DNA of 64,000 nt from Luteimicrobium sp042670205 (lineage in GTDB: Bacteria > Actinomycetota > Actinomycetes > Actinomycetales > Cellulomonadaceae). Of this stretch, positions 1 to 8,351 are shown piece by piece; positions within the stretch are counted from its first letter, which is position 1; each line of letters starts with the position of its first letter. The stretch lies in the NCBI RefSeq assembly GCF_042670205.1, contig NZ_JBHUWD010000019.1, forward strand, positions 17,774-81,773, read 5' to 3'. Made by a program: the position numbers and the translations under genes. Under the pieces are notes generated by a model. It did not search any database. It was not told where the DNA came from and was given only the letters and a program-made list of their open reading frames with translations.

Positions 1-22
1 GGGGCTGCCCGGATGGGACGCT

Positions 23-1291
23 GTGCACGTGGACGTGACGACGACAGCGGGTGCCGTGGTCGCCGTCGTCGTCCTCGTGGCGGTGCTGGTCTTCGCGGTG
101 GTCCGCCCGCGCGGCCTCCCCGAGGTCGCGGGCGCGCTGCCGGGAGCCGTCCTCGTGGTGGTGCTCGGCCTGGTGCCGTGGTCCGCGGCGGTGGACGAGG
201 CGCGCACCCTCGGCCCGACCGTCGGGTTCCTCGCGGCGATCCTCGTGCTGGCGGAGCTCGCGCGCGAGGACGGCGTGTTCGCCTGGGCGGGCGGCGTCAT
301 GGCCCGGCGGTCGCACGGGAGCCCGCGCCGCCTGCTGGGCGCGGTGTTCGTCGTCGCGTCGATCACGACGGCGGTGCTGAGCCTCGACGCGACGGTCGTG
401 CTGCTCACCCCGGTCGTCCTCGCGACGGCCACCCGGATCGGCGCCCGCGCGCGCCCCGGCGTCTACGCGAGCACCCACCTCGCGAACACGGCGTCGACGC
501 TGCTGCCGGTCTCGAACCTCACCAACCTCCTCGCGTTCGGCGCGAGCGGCCTCACCTTCGCGGGGTTCGCCGGGCTGATGGCGCTCCCGTGGCTCGCGAC
601 CGTCGCCGTCGAGTACGCCGTGTTCCGGTGGTGGTTCCGCGGCGACCTCGCCACGCCCGCGCACCCGGTCCCCGCCGACGACGTCCCCCGGGCTCCCCGG
701 TTCGCGCTCGTCGTCCTGGGCGCGACGCTGGTCGGGTTCGCGGTCGTCGAGCCGTTCGGCGTCGCGCCCGCCTGGGTCGCCGCGCTGGGCGCGCTCGTGC
801 TCGCCGCACCCCGGCTCGTCCGCGCACCACGGCGCGAGGCCACCGTCGTCGTGCGCGCCGCGAACGTGCCGTTCCTCGTGTTCGTGGTGTCGCTCGGGGT
901 CGTCGTCCTCGCGGTGCGCGGCGGTCCCGTCGGCGACGGCGTCGCCCACCTCGTCCCCGACCGCGGCGACTTCCTCGGGCTCCTCGCGGTCGCAGGGCTG
1001 GCCGCGGTGCTCGCGAACCTGCTCAACAACCTGCCCGCGACGCTCGTCCTCGTCCCGCTCACCGCCCACTCGCCCGGGCTGCTGCTGGCGGTGCTGCTGG
1101 GCGTCAACATCGGCCCGAACCTCACCTACGTGGGCTCGCTCGCGACCCTCCTGTGGCGGCAGGTCCTCCACGCGCACGACCACACGCCGTCCGCGGGGCG
1201 GTTCGTGCGGCTGGGGCTCGCGACGGTTCCCGCGTGCCTCGTCGTCGGCGTCGCGGCACTCTGGGTGGGACTACGGGTCACCGGTCGGTAG
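23..1291 (+). CDS. SLC13/ArsB-type permease
   Basis: A 422-residue, almost entirely hydrophobic protein with about 10-11 predicted membrane segments, the usual size for the ArsB/NhaD/SLC13 ion-transporter superfamily. Visible features fit this fold: two inverted halves, a LDATVVLLTPVVLA segment near residue 120 and a LANLLNNLPATLVLVPL segment near residue 335, where the NN pair resembles the NNLP motif of ArsB-like permeases. It probably exports an anion such as arsenite or carries a dicarboxylate; the substrate cannot be read from sequence. GTG at 23 is the first usable start, but the gene begins so near the window edge that a start further upstream is possible. The stop overlaps the ribosome-binding site of the next gene, so the two form an operon. 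Confidence 0.7.
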   Translation: MHVDVTTTAGAVVAVVVLVAVLVFAVVRPRGLPEVAGALPGAVLVVVLGLVPWSAAVDEARTLGPTVGFLAAILVLAELAREDGVFAWAGGVMARRSHGSPRRLLGAVFVVASITTAVLSLDATVVLLTPVVLATATRIGARARPGVYASTHLANTASTLLPVSNLTNLLAFGASGLTFAGFAGLMALPWLATVAVEYAVFRWWFRGDLATPAHPVPADDVPRAPRFALVVLGATLVGFAVVEPFGVAPAWVAALGALVLAAPRLVRAPRREATVVVRAANVPFLVFVVSLGVVVLAVRGGPVGDGVAHLVPDRGDFLGLLAVAGLAAVLANLLNNLPATLVLVPLTAHSPGLLLAVLLGVNIGPNLTYVGSLATLLWRQVLHAHDHTPSAGRFVRLGLATVPACLVVGVAALWVGLRVTGR

Positions 1292-1300
1292 GAGGAACGG

Positions 1301-1741
1301 ATGCGGGTGCTCGTCTGGCTCACGGAGGGGACGTGGGAGTCAGCGGTCGACGCCGCCCGCGAGCTCGCCGAGGGGCGTGACGCGGAGGTCGTGCTGCTGC
1401 ACGTCGACGACGCCGCCACAGCCGACGCCTGGCACGCCGGGCCCGCGGGGCTGCTGGGGCGGGGCGGCCCGCCTGCCCCGGAGGCGCCGCTCCACGACGC
1501 GGCGACCCGGCTGATGGACGCCGCGCAGGCCCGGCTCGGTCTTCCCTCGACCCCCGACGAGCGGACGCCCCACGACCGCGAGCGCGTCGAGACGGTCGTC
1601 GTCGACGCGTGCCGCGACGCCGACGTGCTCGTCTGCGCCCGCGACGGCGACCGGCCCGGGCCGCACAGCCTCGCGCCGCCGACCCGGTTCGTCGTCGACC
1701 ACGCGCCGTGCGACGTCGTGCTCGTCTGGGCGCGCGGCTGA
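1301..1741 (+). CDS. Universal-stress-like protein
   Basis: A 146-residue protein with an alpha/beta outline: N-terminal strand MRVLVWLTEGTW, then VVLLHVDDA, and a C-terminal part ending DHAPCDVVLVW. The ending matches the last helix and strand of UspA proteins (HAPCPVLVV type). The canonical glycine-rich nucleotide-binding loop is only partly kept (GDRPGPHSL), so ATP binding is doubtful. AGGAGG lies 5 nt before the ATG and overlaps the stop of the upstream permease, indicating co-transcription. The gene converges on the phosphatase gene 10 bp downstream. The Usp assignment is moderately sure; a specific stress role is inference. Confidence 0.6.
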   Translation: MRVLVWLTEGTWESAVDAARELAEGRDAEVVLLHVDDAATADAWHAGPAGLLGRGGPPAPEAPLHDAATRLMDAAQARLGLPSTPDERTPHDRERVETVVVDACRDADVLVCARDGDRPGPHSLAPPTRFVVDHAPCDVVLVWARG

Positions 1742-1751
1742 CCGGCCGGGC

Positions 1752-3476
1752 TCAGGGCGCGGCCGCGAGCCCCAGACCCGTCGCCGCGCCGACGGTGTCG
1801 CTCACGGTGGCCGCGCCGAGCGCCGCCTCGGTGCGCGCGGACGGCTCGGCCTCCACCCAGGCGTCGTAGAGCACGAGGGCGATGTCGTCGGGGGCGCCGT
1901 CCGGCCGCATCGTGCGCGACAGCAGGTCGCCGACCTCGCTCCGGTCCGCCCCCCGGACCACGGGCGCACCGATCTCGGCGAGCCGGTCCAGGCCCGTCCG
2001 CAGGTTCTCACCCCGGCGCTCGACGAGCCCGTCGGTGTAGAGCAGGAGCGCGTCCCCCGGCCGGAGCACATGGGTCGCCTCGGTCCGCCGGTCCTGCCGG
2101 AGCGCCAGCAGACCGCCGCGTCCCCCACGCAGCCACTCGTGGCCGTCCGGGCCGACCACCAGCGGGAACGGGTGGCCGGCCGCCGAGTACGTCAGCACAC
2201 CGGTCCGCTCGTCGACGACCGCGCAGACGACGGTCGTGAACTCCGCGCCCGGGACCGTGGCGGCGTACCGGTCGAGGCCGTCGAGCGTGGCCGCCGGGCC
2301 GTGCCCGGTGAGCAGCAGCGCGCGCGCCGCCGCCCGGAGCTGACCCATGTGCGTCGCGGCCTCGAGCCCGTGCCCGACGCAGTCGCCCACCACGACCCCC
2401 CAGCGGGAGTCGCCCAGCGAGACCACGTCGTACCAGTCGCCCCCGACCTCGAGCGACGACTCGGCGGGTTGGTAGTGCACGTGCCAGCGGCCCTGCGGGA
2501 GCGGCTCCGGCAGCATCGCGTGCTGCAGCACCTCCGACACCGAGCGCAGGTGGTCGACCTCCCGCTCGTGCGCGAGCATGACCCCGATCGCGTTGCCCAG
2601 CTTCGAGGCGACGAGCGCCTGGAACTCGCGGTTCCCGCCGTCCAGCGGACGGTGGCTCGCCGGGCGCAGCGCCAGCGCGCCCGTCACGTCGCGCCGCAAC
2701 GCTCCGAGCGCGTGCACGACGACCCCGTCGTGCTCGGCGAGCCGCCTGCCGCGCGCCACCTCCTCGAGCACCGCGACCGGGACCAGCGCGCGAGCCGGGT
2801 CGGTCCCGCCACGGACCACCTCGGGTTCGCCGCCCGACGGCGTGTGCTCGAGCCACAGCTCGGCCGCGGAGACGTCCGCGCTGCCCGCCAGCACGTCCAT
2901 CGCGGCGTCGACGACGTCCTGGACGCCGCCCTCGATCTCGAAGAGCCGCGACGCGAGGTCGCTGATGGTGTCGAGGCGCCGCGTCGCGACGACGCGGTCC
3001 GTGGTCTCCGAGGAGATGTCGAGCATCCCCCGGACCACGCCGGCGTCGTCACGCAGCGGCGAGTACGAGAACGTGAACGTCGTCTCCTCGTCGTACCCCG
3101 ACCGGTGCATGAGGAACGGCTTGTCGACGTGCCACAGCGCCCTGCCGGCGAGGACGTCGTCGTACAGCGAGCCGACCTCGTCCCAGATCTCCGACCACAC
3201 CTCGGCGAACGGCGCCGCGAACGCCGCGGGGTGCTTCTCGGTGCCGAGCATCTCGCGGTAGCCGTCGTTGTAGATCAGCGTCCGCTCTTCGCCCCAGGCC
3301 AGCATGACCGGGAACCGGGTCGAGAAGCACAGCGTGACGGCGGACCGCAGCTCCGACGGCCACGTGTCCGGGTGGCCCAGCGGGCCGGCGGCCCAGTCCT
3401 CGGCGGCGGCGAGGCGTGCGCACTCGCTGTCCTCGATCGCGGCGAGGGCGTCGTCGAGCCAGGTCGTGGTGTCCAT
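1752..3476 (-). CDS. PAS-GAF-SpoIIE serine phosphatase (RsbU-like)
   Basis: 574 residues. Residues about 30-155 form a PAS-type sensor (RFPVMLAWGEERTLIYNDGYREMLG). Residues about 165-310 resemble GAF. The C-terminal 230 residues are a PP2C/SpoIIE phosphatase with metal-binding aspartates in GGDWYD, VVVGDCVGHG and DGAPDDIAL. The family dephosphorylates anti-anti-sigma factors and so switches alternative sigma factors on in response to the sensed signal. No anti-sigma partner is encoded nearby. ATG at 3476 is preceded by GGGAG at good spacing, with a -10 hexamer TATGCT about 60 nt upstream. Cytoplasmic; no membrane segments. Confidence 0.85.
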   Translation of the reverse strand: MDTTTWLDDALAAIEDSECARLAAAEDWAAGPLGHPDTWPSELRSAVTLCFSTRFPVMLAWGEERTLIYNDGYREMLGTEKHPAAFAAPFAEVWSEIWDEVGSLYDDVLAGRALWHVDKPFLMHRSGYDEETTFTFSYSPLRDDAGVVRGMLDISSETTDRVVATRRLDTISDLASRLFEIEGGVQDVVDAAMDVLAGSADVSAAELWLEHTPSGGEPEVVRGGTDPARALVPVAVLEEVARGRRLAEHDGVVVHALGALRRDVTGALALRPASHRPLDGGNREFQALVASKLGNAIGVMLAHEREVDHLRSVSEVLQHAMLPEPLPQGRWHVHYQPAESSLEVGGDWYDVVSLGDSRWGVVVGDCVGHGLEAATHMGQLRAAARALLLTGHGPAATLDGLDRYAATVPGAEFTTVVCAVVDERTGVLTYSAAGHPFPLVVGPDGHEWLRGGRGGLLALRQDRRTEATHVLRPGDALLLYTDGLVERRGENLRTGLDRLAEIGAPVVRGADRSEVGDLLSRTMRPDGAPDDIALVLYDAWVEAEPSARTEAALGAATVSDTVGAATGLGLAAAP

Positions 3477-3530
3477 CTGGCTCCCGCCGTCGCGACCGTC
3501 GGCGCCCGCGCTGCTGGAGAGCCTCCGAGG

Positions 3531-3536
3531 AGCATA
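3531..3536 (-). promoter_or_regulatory. -10 hexamer of the phosphatase gene
   Basis: TATGCT on the minus strand, a good TANNNT hexamer about 55 nt before the ATG at 3476, with a GGGAG ribosome-binding site in between. No convincing -35 element is visible. Confidence 0.5.
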
Positions 3537-3550
3537 GACGGTCGGGGCGA

Positions 3551-3575
3551 GCGGTCCGGCTCCGCGCCGGACCGC
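3551..3575 (-). terminator. Hairpin after alkyl sulfatase 1
   Basis: Perfect 10-bp inverted repeat (GCGGTCCGGC, 5-nt loop, complement) starting 14 bp past the stop of the alkyl sulfatase gene and before the phosphatase promoter. There is no U-run, as is usual in such GC-rich genomes. Confidence 0.55.
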
Positions 3576-3588
3576 CCGCCCACGCGGT

Positions 3589-5505
3589 TCAGGGGGTGAC
3601 GATCGGGAAGTCCTGCTCGAAGTCGACGAGCAGCGCGCCGTACGCGTCGAGCGCCGACGCGTCGCCGTCGACGGAGACCTTGCCGGCCGCGGCCAGCTTC
3701 GAGGCCACGGCCGGCTGGAGGACCGCGCCGAACACCGCCGCCTTGGGTCCTGTGACGGTGGCCGCCGGCTCGCCCCACAGACCCTCGCGCGCGTTGAGGA
3801 CGCCGTTCCCGAGCCAGGCCGTCCAGGTGGTCCCGCCGTCGCCGACGTCGGTGAACGTGAACGCGAGCCGCACGTCCGCGTCGGCGGCCTTGACGCCGTC
3901 GACGTGGATGGCAGCGAAGTCGAACAGGATGTCGATCGGCATCCCGAGGACGGTGTCCGAGCTCACGGTCGTGAAGTCCGCCGCGAGGATCCCGTCACGC
4001 AGCTCGCGGGCCGCCGTGAGGAAGATGCCCCGCCACTGCGGGCCCTCGGCCTGGTACCCGAGCTGCTCGTAGGCGTCGGCCTGGAGGTTCTTGGCCTCGG
4101 CGTCGTCGGGGTCGGCGAACACCAGGTGGTGCAGGACCTGCGTGGCCCAGCGGTAGTCACCCGCCTCGACCGCCGCACGTCCGGCCGCCAGGATGGCGTC
4201 GCGCCCGAACGCCTCGACGTACCGCCGGGCGGTGTCGACGGGCGGGTGCGGGTGCAGCGAGACGGGGTCGCCGTCCCAGAACCCGAGCTCCTTCGCGAAC
4301 ACGGCGCGCACGTCGTGGTGCAGCGTGCCGTGGTAACCGCGGTTGAACCAGCGCCGGCCCAGCGAGTCCGGCAGCTCGATGACCTCCGCGGCCTCGAGCG
4401 GCGTCCAGCCCTGGTTGGCGTAGCGCAGCGCCTGGTCGTGGATGAACTTGTAGGTGTCCCGCTGCGAGCCGATGAAGTCGACGATCGCCTCGTTGCCCCA
4501 CACGGGCCACGTGTGGGGGCCGAAGTGCACCTCCGCCTCGTCCCCCCAGCGGACGAGGGTCTCGTCGAGGTAGCGCGCGAAGTTCCGGGCGTCACGCGTC
4601 CTCGCCCCACGCAGGGTCTGGATGTTGTGCAGCGAGTGGTTGGCGTTCTCCGCGCAGGTCAGCGCCTTGATCGCGGGGATCCAGATGTGCATCTCCTCGG
4701 GCGCCTCGGTGTCCGGCGCGTAGAGGAACTCGAACTCCCACCCGCCGAGCGTCCGGGTCTCCCCCGTACGCGTCACCGGGTCCGTCGGGGAGATGTAGGA
4801 GATCACCGGGTTGTTCGTCGACGCGATGCCGATGCCGCAGCTCGTCCGGGCCTGCGGCCCCTCCCCGAGCAGACCGCCGAACGCGTACTGGGCGCGACGC
4901 GACATGGCGTTGCCGGCGACGACGTTCTCCCCGATCGCGTACTTGTCGAAGCTCGCGATGGTCCCCGGCGCGACGATCGGGACCTTCCCCGCCTTGACGT
5001 CCGCCTCGTCCACCACGCCCTTGACGCCGCCGTAGTGGTCGATGTGCGTGTGCGTGTAGATCACCGCGACGACCGGCTTGTCGTTGACGTGCTCCCGGAA
5101 CAGCGCGAGGCCCTGGGCTGCGGCCTCCACGGCCGACGTGCAGTCGATGATCACGAGCCCGTCCGGCGCGTCGACGATCGTGAGGTTCGCGATGTCGTTG
5201 CTGCGCACCTGGTAGAGCCCGTCGACGACCTTGAACAGCCCCGCCTTCTTGATCACCTGGGTCTGGCGCCACAGGCTCGGGTTCACGGTGTCCGGCGCGG
5301 CGGCGTCGTCGGGGAACTGGTCGAACGCGTGCAGGTCGACGATCGTGTGACCGTCGTCGCCGCGGAGCACGTCACCCGGGATCGGTGCGATGAAGCCGCG
5401 CTCGGCGTCGGGGAAGTCCTGGCGGTCGTCCATCGCGTATCGAGCGACGGCGTCGCGGTTCTCGGCCGCGGTGACCGCCGTGGCGCCCTTCGGTTCGTAC
5501 GTCAT
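3589..5505 (-). CDS. Alkyl sulfatase 1 (SdsA/BDS1-type metallo-beta-lactamase fold)
   Basis: 638 residues, the normal length for class III Zn-dependent alkylsulfatases, which hydrolyse primary alkyl sulfates such as dodecyl sulfate to alcohol plus sulfate. The metallo-beta-lactamase core has the zinc motif THTHIDHYGG near residue 150. A dimerisation region and a C-terminal SCP2-like domain (last about 120 residues, from DTVLGMPIDILFDFAAIHVD) follow in the family order. No signal peptide is visible, unlike SdsA1 of Pseudomonas. ATG at 5505 was chosen over an upstream ATG because GGAGG lies 5 nt before it and it begins MTYEPKG. A GGATGA inverted repeat lies 79 nt upstream (5584-5606). A paralogue lies at 15402-17291. 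Confidence 0.88.
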   Translation of the reverse strand: MTYEPKGATAVTAAENRDAVARYAMDDRQDFPDAERGFIAPIPGDVLRGDDGHTIVDLHAFDQFPDDAAAPDTVNPSLWRQTQVIKKAGLFKVVDGLYQVRSNDIANLTIVDAPDGLVIIDCTSAVEAAAQGLALFREHVNDKPVVAVIYTHTHIDHYGGVKGVVDEADVKAGKVPIVAPGTIASFDKYAIGENVVAGNAMSRRAQYAFGGLLGEGPQARTSCGIGIASTNNPVISYISPTDPVTRTGETRTLGGWEFEFLYAPDTEAPEEMHIWIPAIKALTCAENANHSLHNIQTLRGARTRDARNFARYLDETLVRWGDEAEVHFGPHTWPVWGNEAIVDFIGSQRDTYKFIHDQALRYANQGWTPLEAAEVIELPDSLGRRWFNRGYHGTLHHDVRAVFAKELGFWDGDPVSLHPHPPVDTARRYVEAFGRDAILAAGRAAVEAGDYRWATQVLHHLVFADPDDAEAKNLQADAYEQLGYQAEGPQWRGIFLTAARELRDGILAADFTTVSSDTVLGMPIDILFDFAAIHVDGVKAADADVRLAFTFTDVGDGGTTWTAWLGNGVLNAREGLWGEPAATVTGPKAAVFGAVLQPAVASKLAAAGKVSVDGDASALDAYGALLVDFEQDFPIVTP

Positions 5506-5557
5506 CGAGCCCTCCGGTGAACGGTGCCGTGCGCCCAGCACGCACGGGACTCCCTCA

Positions 5558-5606
5558 AGCCTCCGACGACGGCGCCGCCCTCCGCCTCATCCGTGGCGCA
5601 TGAGGC
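5558..5606 (-). promoter_or_regulatory. MalT-like box A and -10 for alkyl sulfatase 1
   Basis: Inverted repeat at 5584-5606, read on the minus strand as GCCTCATGC-N5-GGATGAGGC. A degenerate -10 hexamer GAGGCT lies at 5563-5558, starting 21 nt past the box. It shares this geometry with eight other sites in the window. Confidence 0.65.
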
Positions 5607-5662
5607 GGGTGCCCTTCGCGCGCGCGACGGTGGGACGACGCGCAGCGCCCCTCCCGTGCGCG

Positions 5663-5711
5663 GGACCACCCATCGCGGATGAGGCGCCGCGCAGCGCGGG
5701 TGACCGAGAGT
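5663..5711 (+). promoter_or_regulatory. MalT-like box B and -10 for the small-protein/AI-2E operon
   Basis: GGACCACCC-N5-GGATGAGGC at 5663-5685. The right half is perfect and the left half weak. The hexamer GAGAGT at 5706-5711 begins 21 nt past the box. The ATG at 5740 follows with GAGGAGG in between. Boxes A and B lie back to back in the divergent intergenic region. Confidence 0.55.
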
Positions 5712-5739
5712 GGACGCAGGACGAGGAGGTGGGCCGGTG

Positions 5740-5955
5740 ATGTACAGCATCCGGGTGGGGGGACGTCTCACGGACATCCCCCTGCACGACTACATCGAGG
5801 TCGTCGAGCGGACGCCCGCGGACGACCCCGACGAAACCGTGCTGACCTGCCGCGTCGTCGACGCGGCGGCGCTCACGGGCGTCGTCGCGCTCCTGCACGA
5901 CCTCGGCCTGACGGTCACGGAGATGCACGCGATTCCCGACGTCCCGACGTCCTGA
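5740..5955 (+). CDS. Small conserved-looking protein of unknown function
   Basis: 71 residues beginning MYSIRVGGRLTD. The acidic, soluble sequence alternates strand-like segments (YSIRVGG, ETVLTCRVV) with a helix (AALTGVVALLHDLG) and a final strand (LTVTEMHAI), suggesting a small alpha/beta fold. No family is recognised. ATG was chosen because GAGGAGG lies 9 nt upstream; GTG at 5737 is the alternative. It is first in an operon with the AI-2E transporter 22 bp downstream and sits behind box B, so it may be part of the same stress or envelope response. Confidence 0.55.
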   Translation: MYSIRVGGRLTDIPLHDYIEVVERTPADDPDETVLTCRVVDAAALTGVVALLHDLGLTVTEMHAIPDVPTS

Positions 5956-5977
5956 CCCGCGAGGAGGAGCCGGACCC

Positions 5978-7216
5978 GTGAGCACGGACCAGGTCGCCCC
6001 GCCCGACGACGCCGCCTCCGAGGAGGACTCGGGTCGCCCGCTCCAGCACGACTCCCGGCGCCCGCCCCGGTGGTTCACGCGCGGGCTCGTCATGGCGGCG
6101 ATCACGGTCTTCGTCGCCGCGTTCGCCTGGCACGCGTTCTTCCAGCTCAAGGGTCTCATCGTCAACATCCTCATCGCGTTCTTCATCGCGCTCGCGCTCG
6201 AGCCGATCGTGCTGTGGCTCGTGCGGCACGGCTGGAAGCGCGGCCTCGCCGCGGGGGCTGCGCTCCTCGGGACGATCCTGTTCGCGCTGGCGATCGTCGC
6301 CCTCTTCGGCAACCTCTTCGTGCAGCAGCTGCTGGCGTTGTTCCGCAACGTCCCCGCGATGTACGCGGACCTGCAGGACTGGCTCGCGCGGACGTTCGAC
6401 GTGTCGATCCCCGACTCGGCGGACCTCGTCAAGGAAGCGATGGGCCGCTGGGGCGACGACGTCGCGTCGGGGGTGCTGCTCGTCGGCACGAGCGTCGTGT
6501 CGGCACTCTTCGCGATCACGACGATCCTGCTCGTCGTCTACTACCTGTCGGCCGCAGGCCCGCGGTTCCGCGCGGCCGTGTGCGCACGGCTCACGCCGAA
6601 CCGGCAGGCCGAGGTCCTCATGCTGTGGGAGACGGCGCAGCGCAAGGCGTCGGACTTCATCACGTCGCGCGTCGTGCTGGCCGCGCTGTCGAGCGTGTTC
6701 ACGTTCGTCTTCCTGACGATCCTGCGGACGCCGTACGCGCTGCCGCTCGCGCTCTTCACCGGCATCGTGTCGCAGTTCGTCCCGACGATCGGCACCTACA
6801 TCGGCGGCGCGCTGCCCGTCATCGTGGCGCTCACGTCCCAGGGGATCCCGCAGGCGATCGCGGTGCTGGCGTTCATCGTCGCGTACCAGCAGATCGAGAA
6901 CTACATCTTCTCGCCCAAGGTCTCCGCGAAGGCCCTCGAGATGAACCCGGCGGTCGCGTTCCTCGTGGTCCTCGCCTTCGGGGCGGTGTTCGGGGCGATC
7001 GGCGCCTTCCTCGCCCTCCCCGTCGCCGCGACGATCCAGGCCGTCATGGACACGTACTGGAAGCGGCACGAGCTCGTCGAGTCGGAGATGCTGCGCGACC
7101 CCGAACGCGTGCCGCCTCGCGACCGGTGGCAGCGGGTCCGCCGTCGCGGGGACGAGGACGAGACCGGCACCGCTACCCCCGCCGACCCGTCCGACGCGCC
7201 CCAGGACGACGCCTAG
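5978..7216 (+). CDS. AI-2E family transporter (PerM-like)
   Basis: 412 residues. A hydrophilic N-terminal 40 residues precedes about eight membrane segments in the AI-2E layout. The conserved PTIGTYIGGALPVIVAL motif falls near residue 270, followed by the typical re-entrant region QQIENYIFSPKVSAKALEMNP. The C-terminal 45 residues are charged and cytoplasmic. Family members include E. coli TqsA (AI-2 exporter) and Na+/H+ antiporters, so the substrate is unknown. GAGGAGG precedes the GTG start; the gene follows the 71-residue protein closely and probably shares its box-B promoter. Confidence 0.85.
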   Translation: MSTDQVAPPDDAASEEDSGRPLQHDSRRPPRWFTRGLVMAAITVFVAAFAWHAFFQLKGLIVNILIAFFIALALEPIVLWLVRHGWKRGLAAGAALLGTILFALAIVALFGNLFVQQLLALFRNVPAMYADLQDWLARTFDVSIPDSADLVKEAMGRWGDDVASGVLLVGTSVVSALFAITTILLVVYYLSAAGPRFRAAVCARLTPNRQAEVLMLWETAQRKASDFITSRVVLAALSSVFTFVFLTILRTPYALPLALFTGIVSQFVPTIGTYIGGALPVIVALTSQGIPQAIAVLAFIVAYQQIENYIFSPKVSAKALEMNPAVAFLVVLAFGAVFGAIGAFLALPVAATIQAVMDTYWKRHELVESEMLRDPERVPPRDRWQRVRRRGDEDETGTATPADPSDAPQDDA

Positions 7217-7367
7217 CGACCTCCAGCTGATCGGCCGGCCGCGGCCGCGCTGTGCGCCGGCGCTCTCGACCCTTTTGCGTACCGGACGAGGTCGGCGTTC
7301 GCTGGACGGGGGCGTCGTTGCGCTCAAGAAGCGGACGTGGCGGCGTCTTCCCCACCGACGCGGTACG

Positions 7368-7994
7368 TCAGCTGAGCTCGAGCAGCGCCACGGCGTCCTG
7401 CGAGCCGCCCTCCCGAGCATTCGCGACGACGCGGCGGGCGAGATCGCGGAGCGGCACGTTGGTGCGCATCGACTCCTCGCGCAGGACGTCGAACGCCTCC
7501 TCCGGGCCGGCGCCGAGCGCCATGCAGAGAATGCCCTTGGCCTGCTCGATCGCCGCGCGGGTCAGGTCGGAGGCGAGGATCTGCTCCGACGCGATCACCT
7601 CGGCGATCGCGGTCACCCGGCAGGTGACGTCGGTGAAGCCCCCCGCCAGGACGTGCGGCCGCCCGCCGCGGAACTCCATGCCCTGTCCGCTGAGCACGAC
7701 GTGCCGCGTCGCCCCGGTGGCGTCCATGATCCGGTGCATGCTCCCGAACGGTTCGCCCGTACGCCGTGACCGGGTCAACATCGCCTCGACCCGGTCACGG
7801 TCGTCGGGGTGCTTGTGCGCCAGCAGGAGCGCCGTCGTCGGCACCACCTCGCCCGGCTCGAAACCGTGGATGCGGTAGGTACCCTCCGACCACCACCAGC
7901 GGTCGTCGTCGATCTCGTACCGGAACCGTCCGGTGGGGTCTCCTTCGTGCGCGGATCCGGCGTCGTCACGCTTCGATGCTGGCGTGTGCTTCAT
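7368..7994 (-). CDS. PAS-ANTAR antitermination regulator
   Basis: 208 residues. Residues about 25-130 form a PAS fold-3 sensor (RYEIDDDRWWWSEGTYRIHGF, then HKHPDDRDRV). The last 65 residues form an ANTAR RNA-binding domain: AAIEQAKGILCMALGAG with AFDVLREES and LRDLARRVV. ANTAR proteins bind paired RNA hairpins and prevent termination. This one lacks a histidine-kinase receiver and senses through PAS, a layout common in actinobacteria. ATG at 7994 is preceded by GAGGG at suitable spacing. A promoter-like pair TTGCGC-18-TAGCGT lies about 55 nt further upstream. The RNA target is not identifiable here. Confidence 0.85.
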   Translation of the reverse strand: MKHTPASKRDDAGSAHEGDPTGRFRYEIDDDRWWWSEGTYRIHGFEPGEVVPTTALLLAHKHPDDRDRVEAMLTRSRRTGEPFGSMHRIMDATGATRHVVLSGQGMEFRGGRPHVLAGGFTDVTCRVTAIAEVIASEQILASDLTRAAIEQAKGILCMALGAGPEEAFDVLREESMRTNVPLRDLARRVVANAREGGSQDAVALLELS

Positions 7995-8046
7995 GGCCCT
8001 GCCCTCGATCGGTGGGCCCCGGCCACTGCTTGACCCGAGACGTTTC

Positions 8047-8076
8047 GACGCTAAACCGGGCGGGAACGAAGCGCAA
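8047..8076 (-). promoter_or_regulatory. Promoter of the PAS-ANTAR gene
   Basis: On the minus strand, TTGCGC (8076-8071) and TAGCGT (8052-8047) separated by 18 nt, giving a 5' untranslated region of about 45 nt before the ATG at 7994. Confidence 0.45.
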
Positions 8077-8100
8077 CGGCCGGTGCCCGGGAGAACCACG

Positions 8101-8202
8101 GTGGGGGCCGTGCGGGCGGCGGGTGCGGACCCGATCTACGAGGGCGACCCGGGCTACAGCAGGAAGCTCGACCGGGACGGCGACGGCGTCGCCTGCGAGT
8201 AG
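8101..8202 (+). pseudogene. Excalibur-domain remnant
   Basis: The 33 codons before the stop at 8200-8202 read as the C-terminal two thirds of an excalibur calcium-binding domain: RAAGADPIYEGDPGYSRKLD followed by RDGDGVACE, with the family's DxDxDGxxCE motif. The upstream part of the domain, normally carrying an aromatic residue and a cysteine, and any signal peptide or partner domain are missing. The upstream sequence lies in the promoter region of the divergent PAS-ANTAR gene. It is most likely the tail of a secreted nuclease-like or excalibur protein gene lost by deletion. Confidence 0.6.
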
Positions 8203-8295
8203 CTCCGCGGCGGCCCGGGGGCTCGGTCGCGGTCGACACGTTCCAGGTCCCCTGGCAGCCGGGACCGGCGCCCTCGGCGCCACGGCCGCCCGCGC

Positions 8296-8344
8296 TCCTC
8301 ACCCGGCGCGGGTGATTCCGCGGAAGGCACGCGGTCGTTAGCGT
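8296..8344 (+). promoter_or_regulatory. MalT-like box I and -10 for SulP transporter 1
   Basis: TCCTCACCC-N5-GGGTGATTC at 8296-8318, with -10 hexamer TAGCGT at 8339-8344 starting 21 nt past the box. The ATG at 8352 follows 7 nt later, so the transcript should be leaderless. This is the weakest match by sequence but has exact spacing. Confidence 0.5.
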
Positions 8345-8351
8345 GGCGAGC

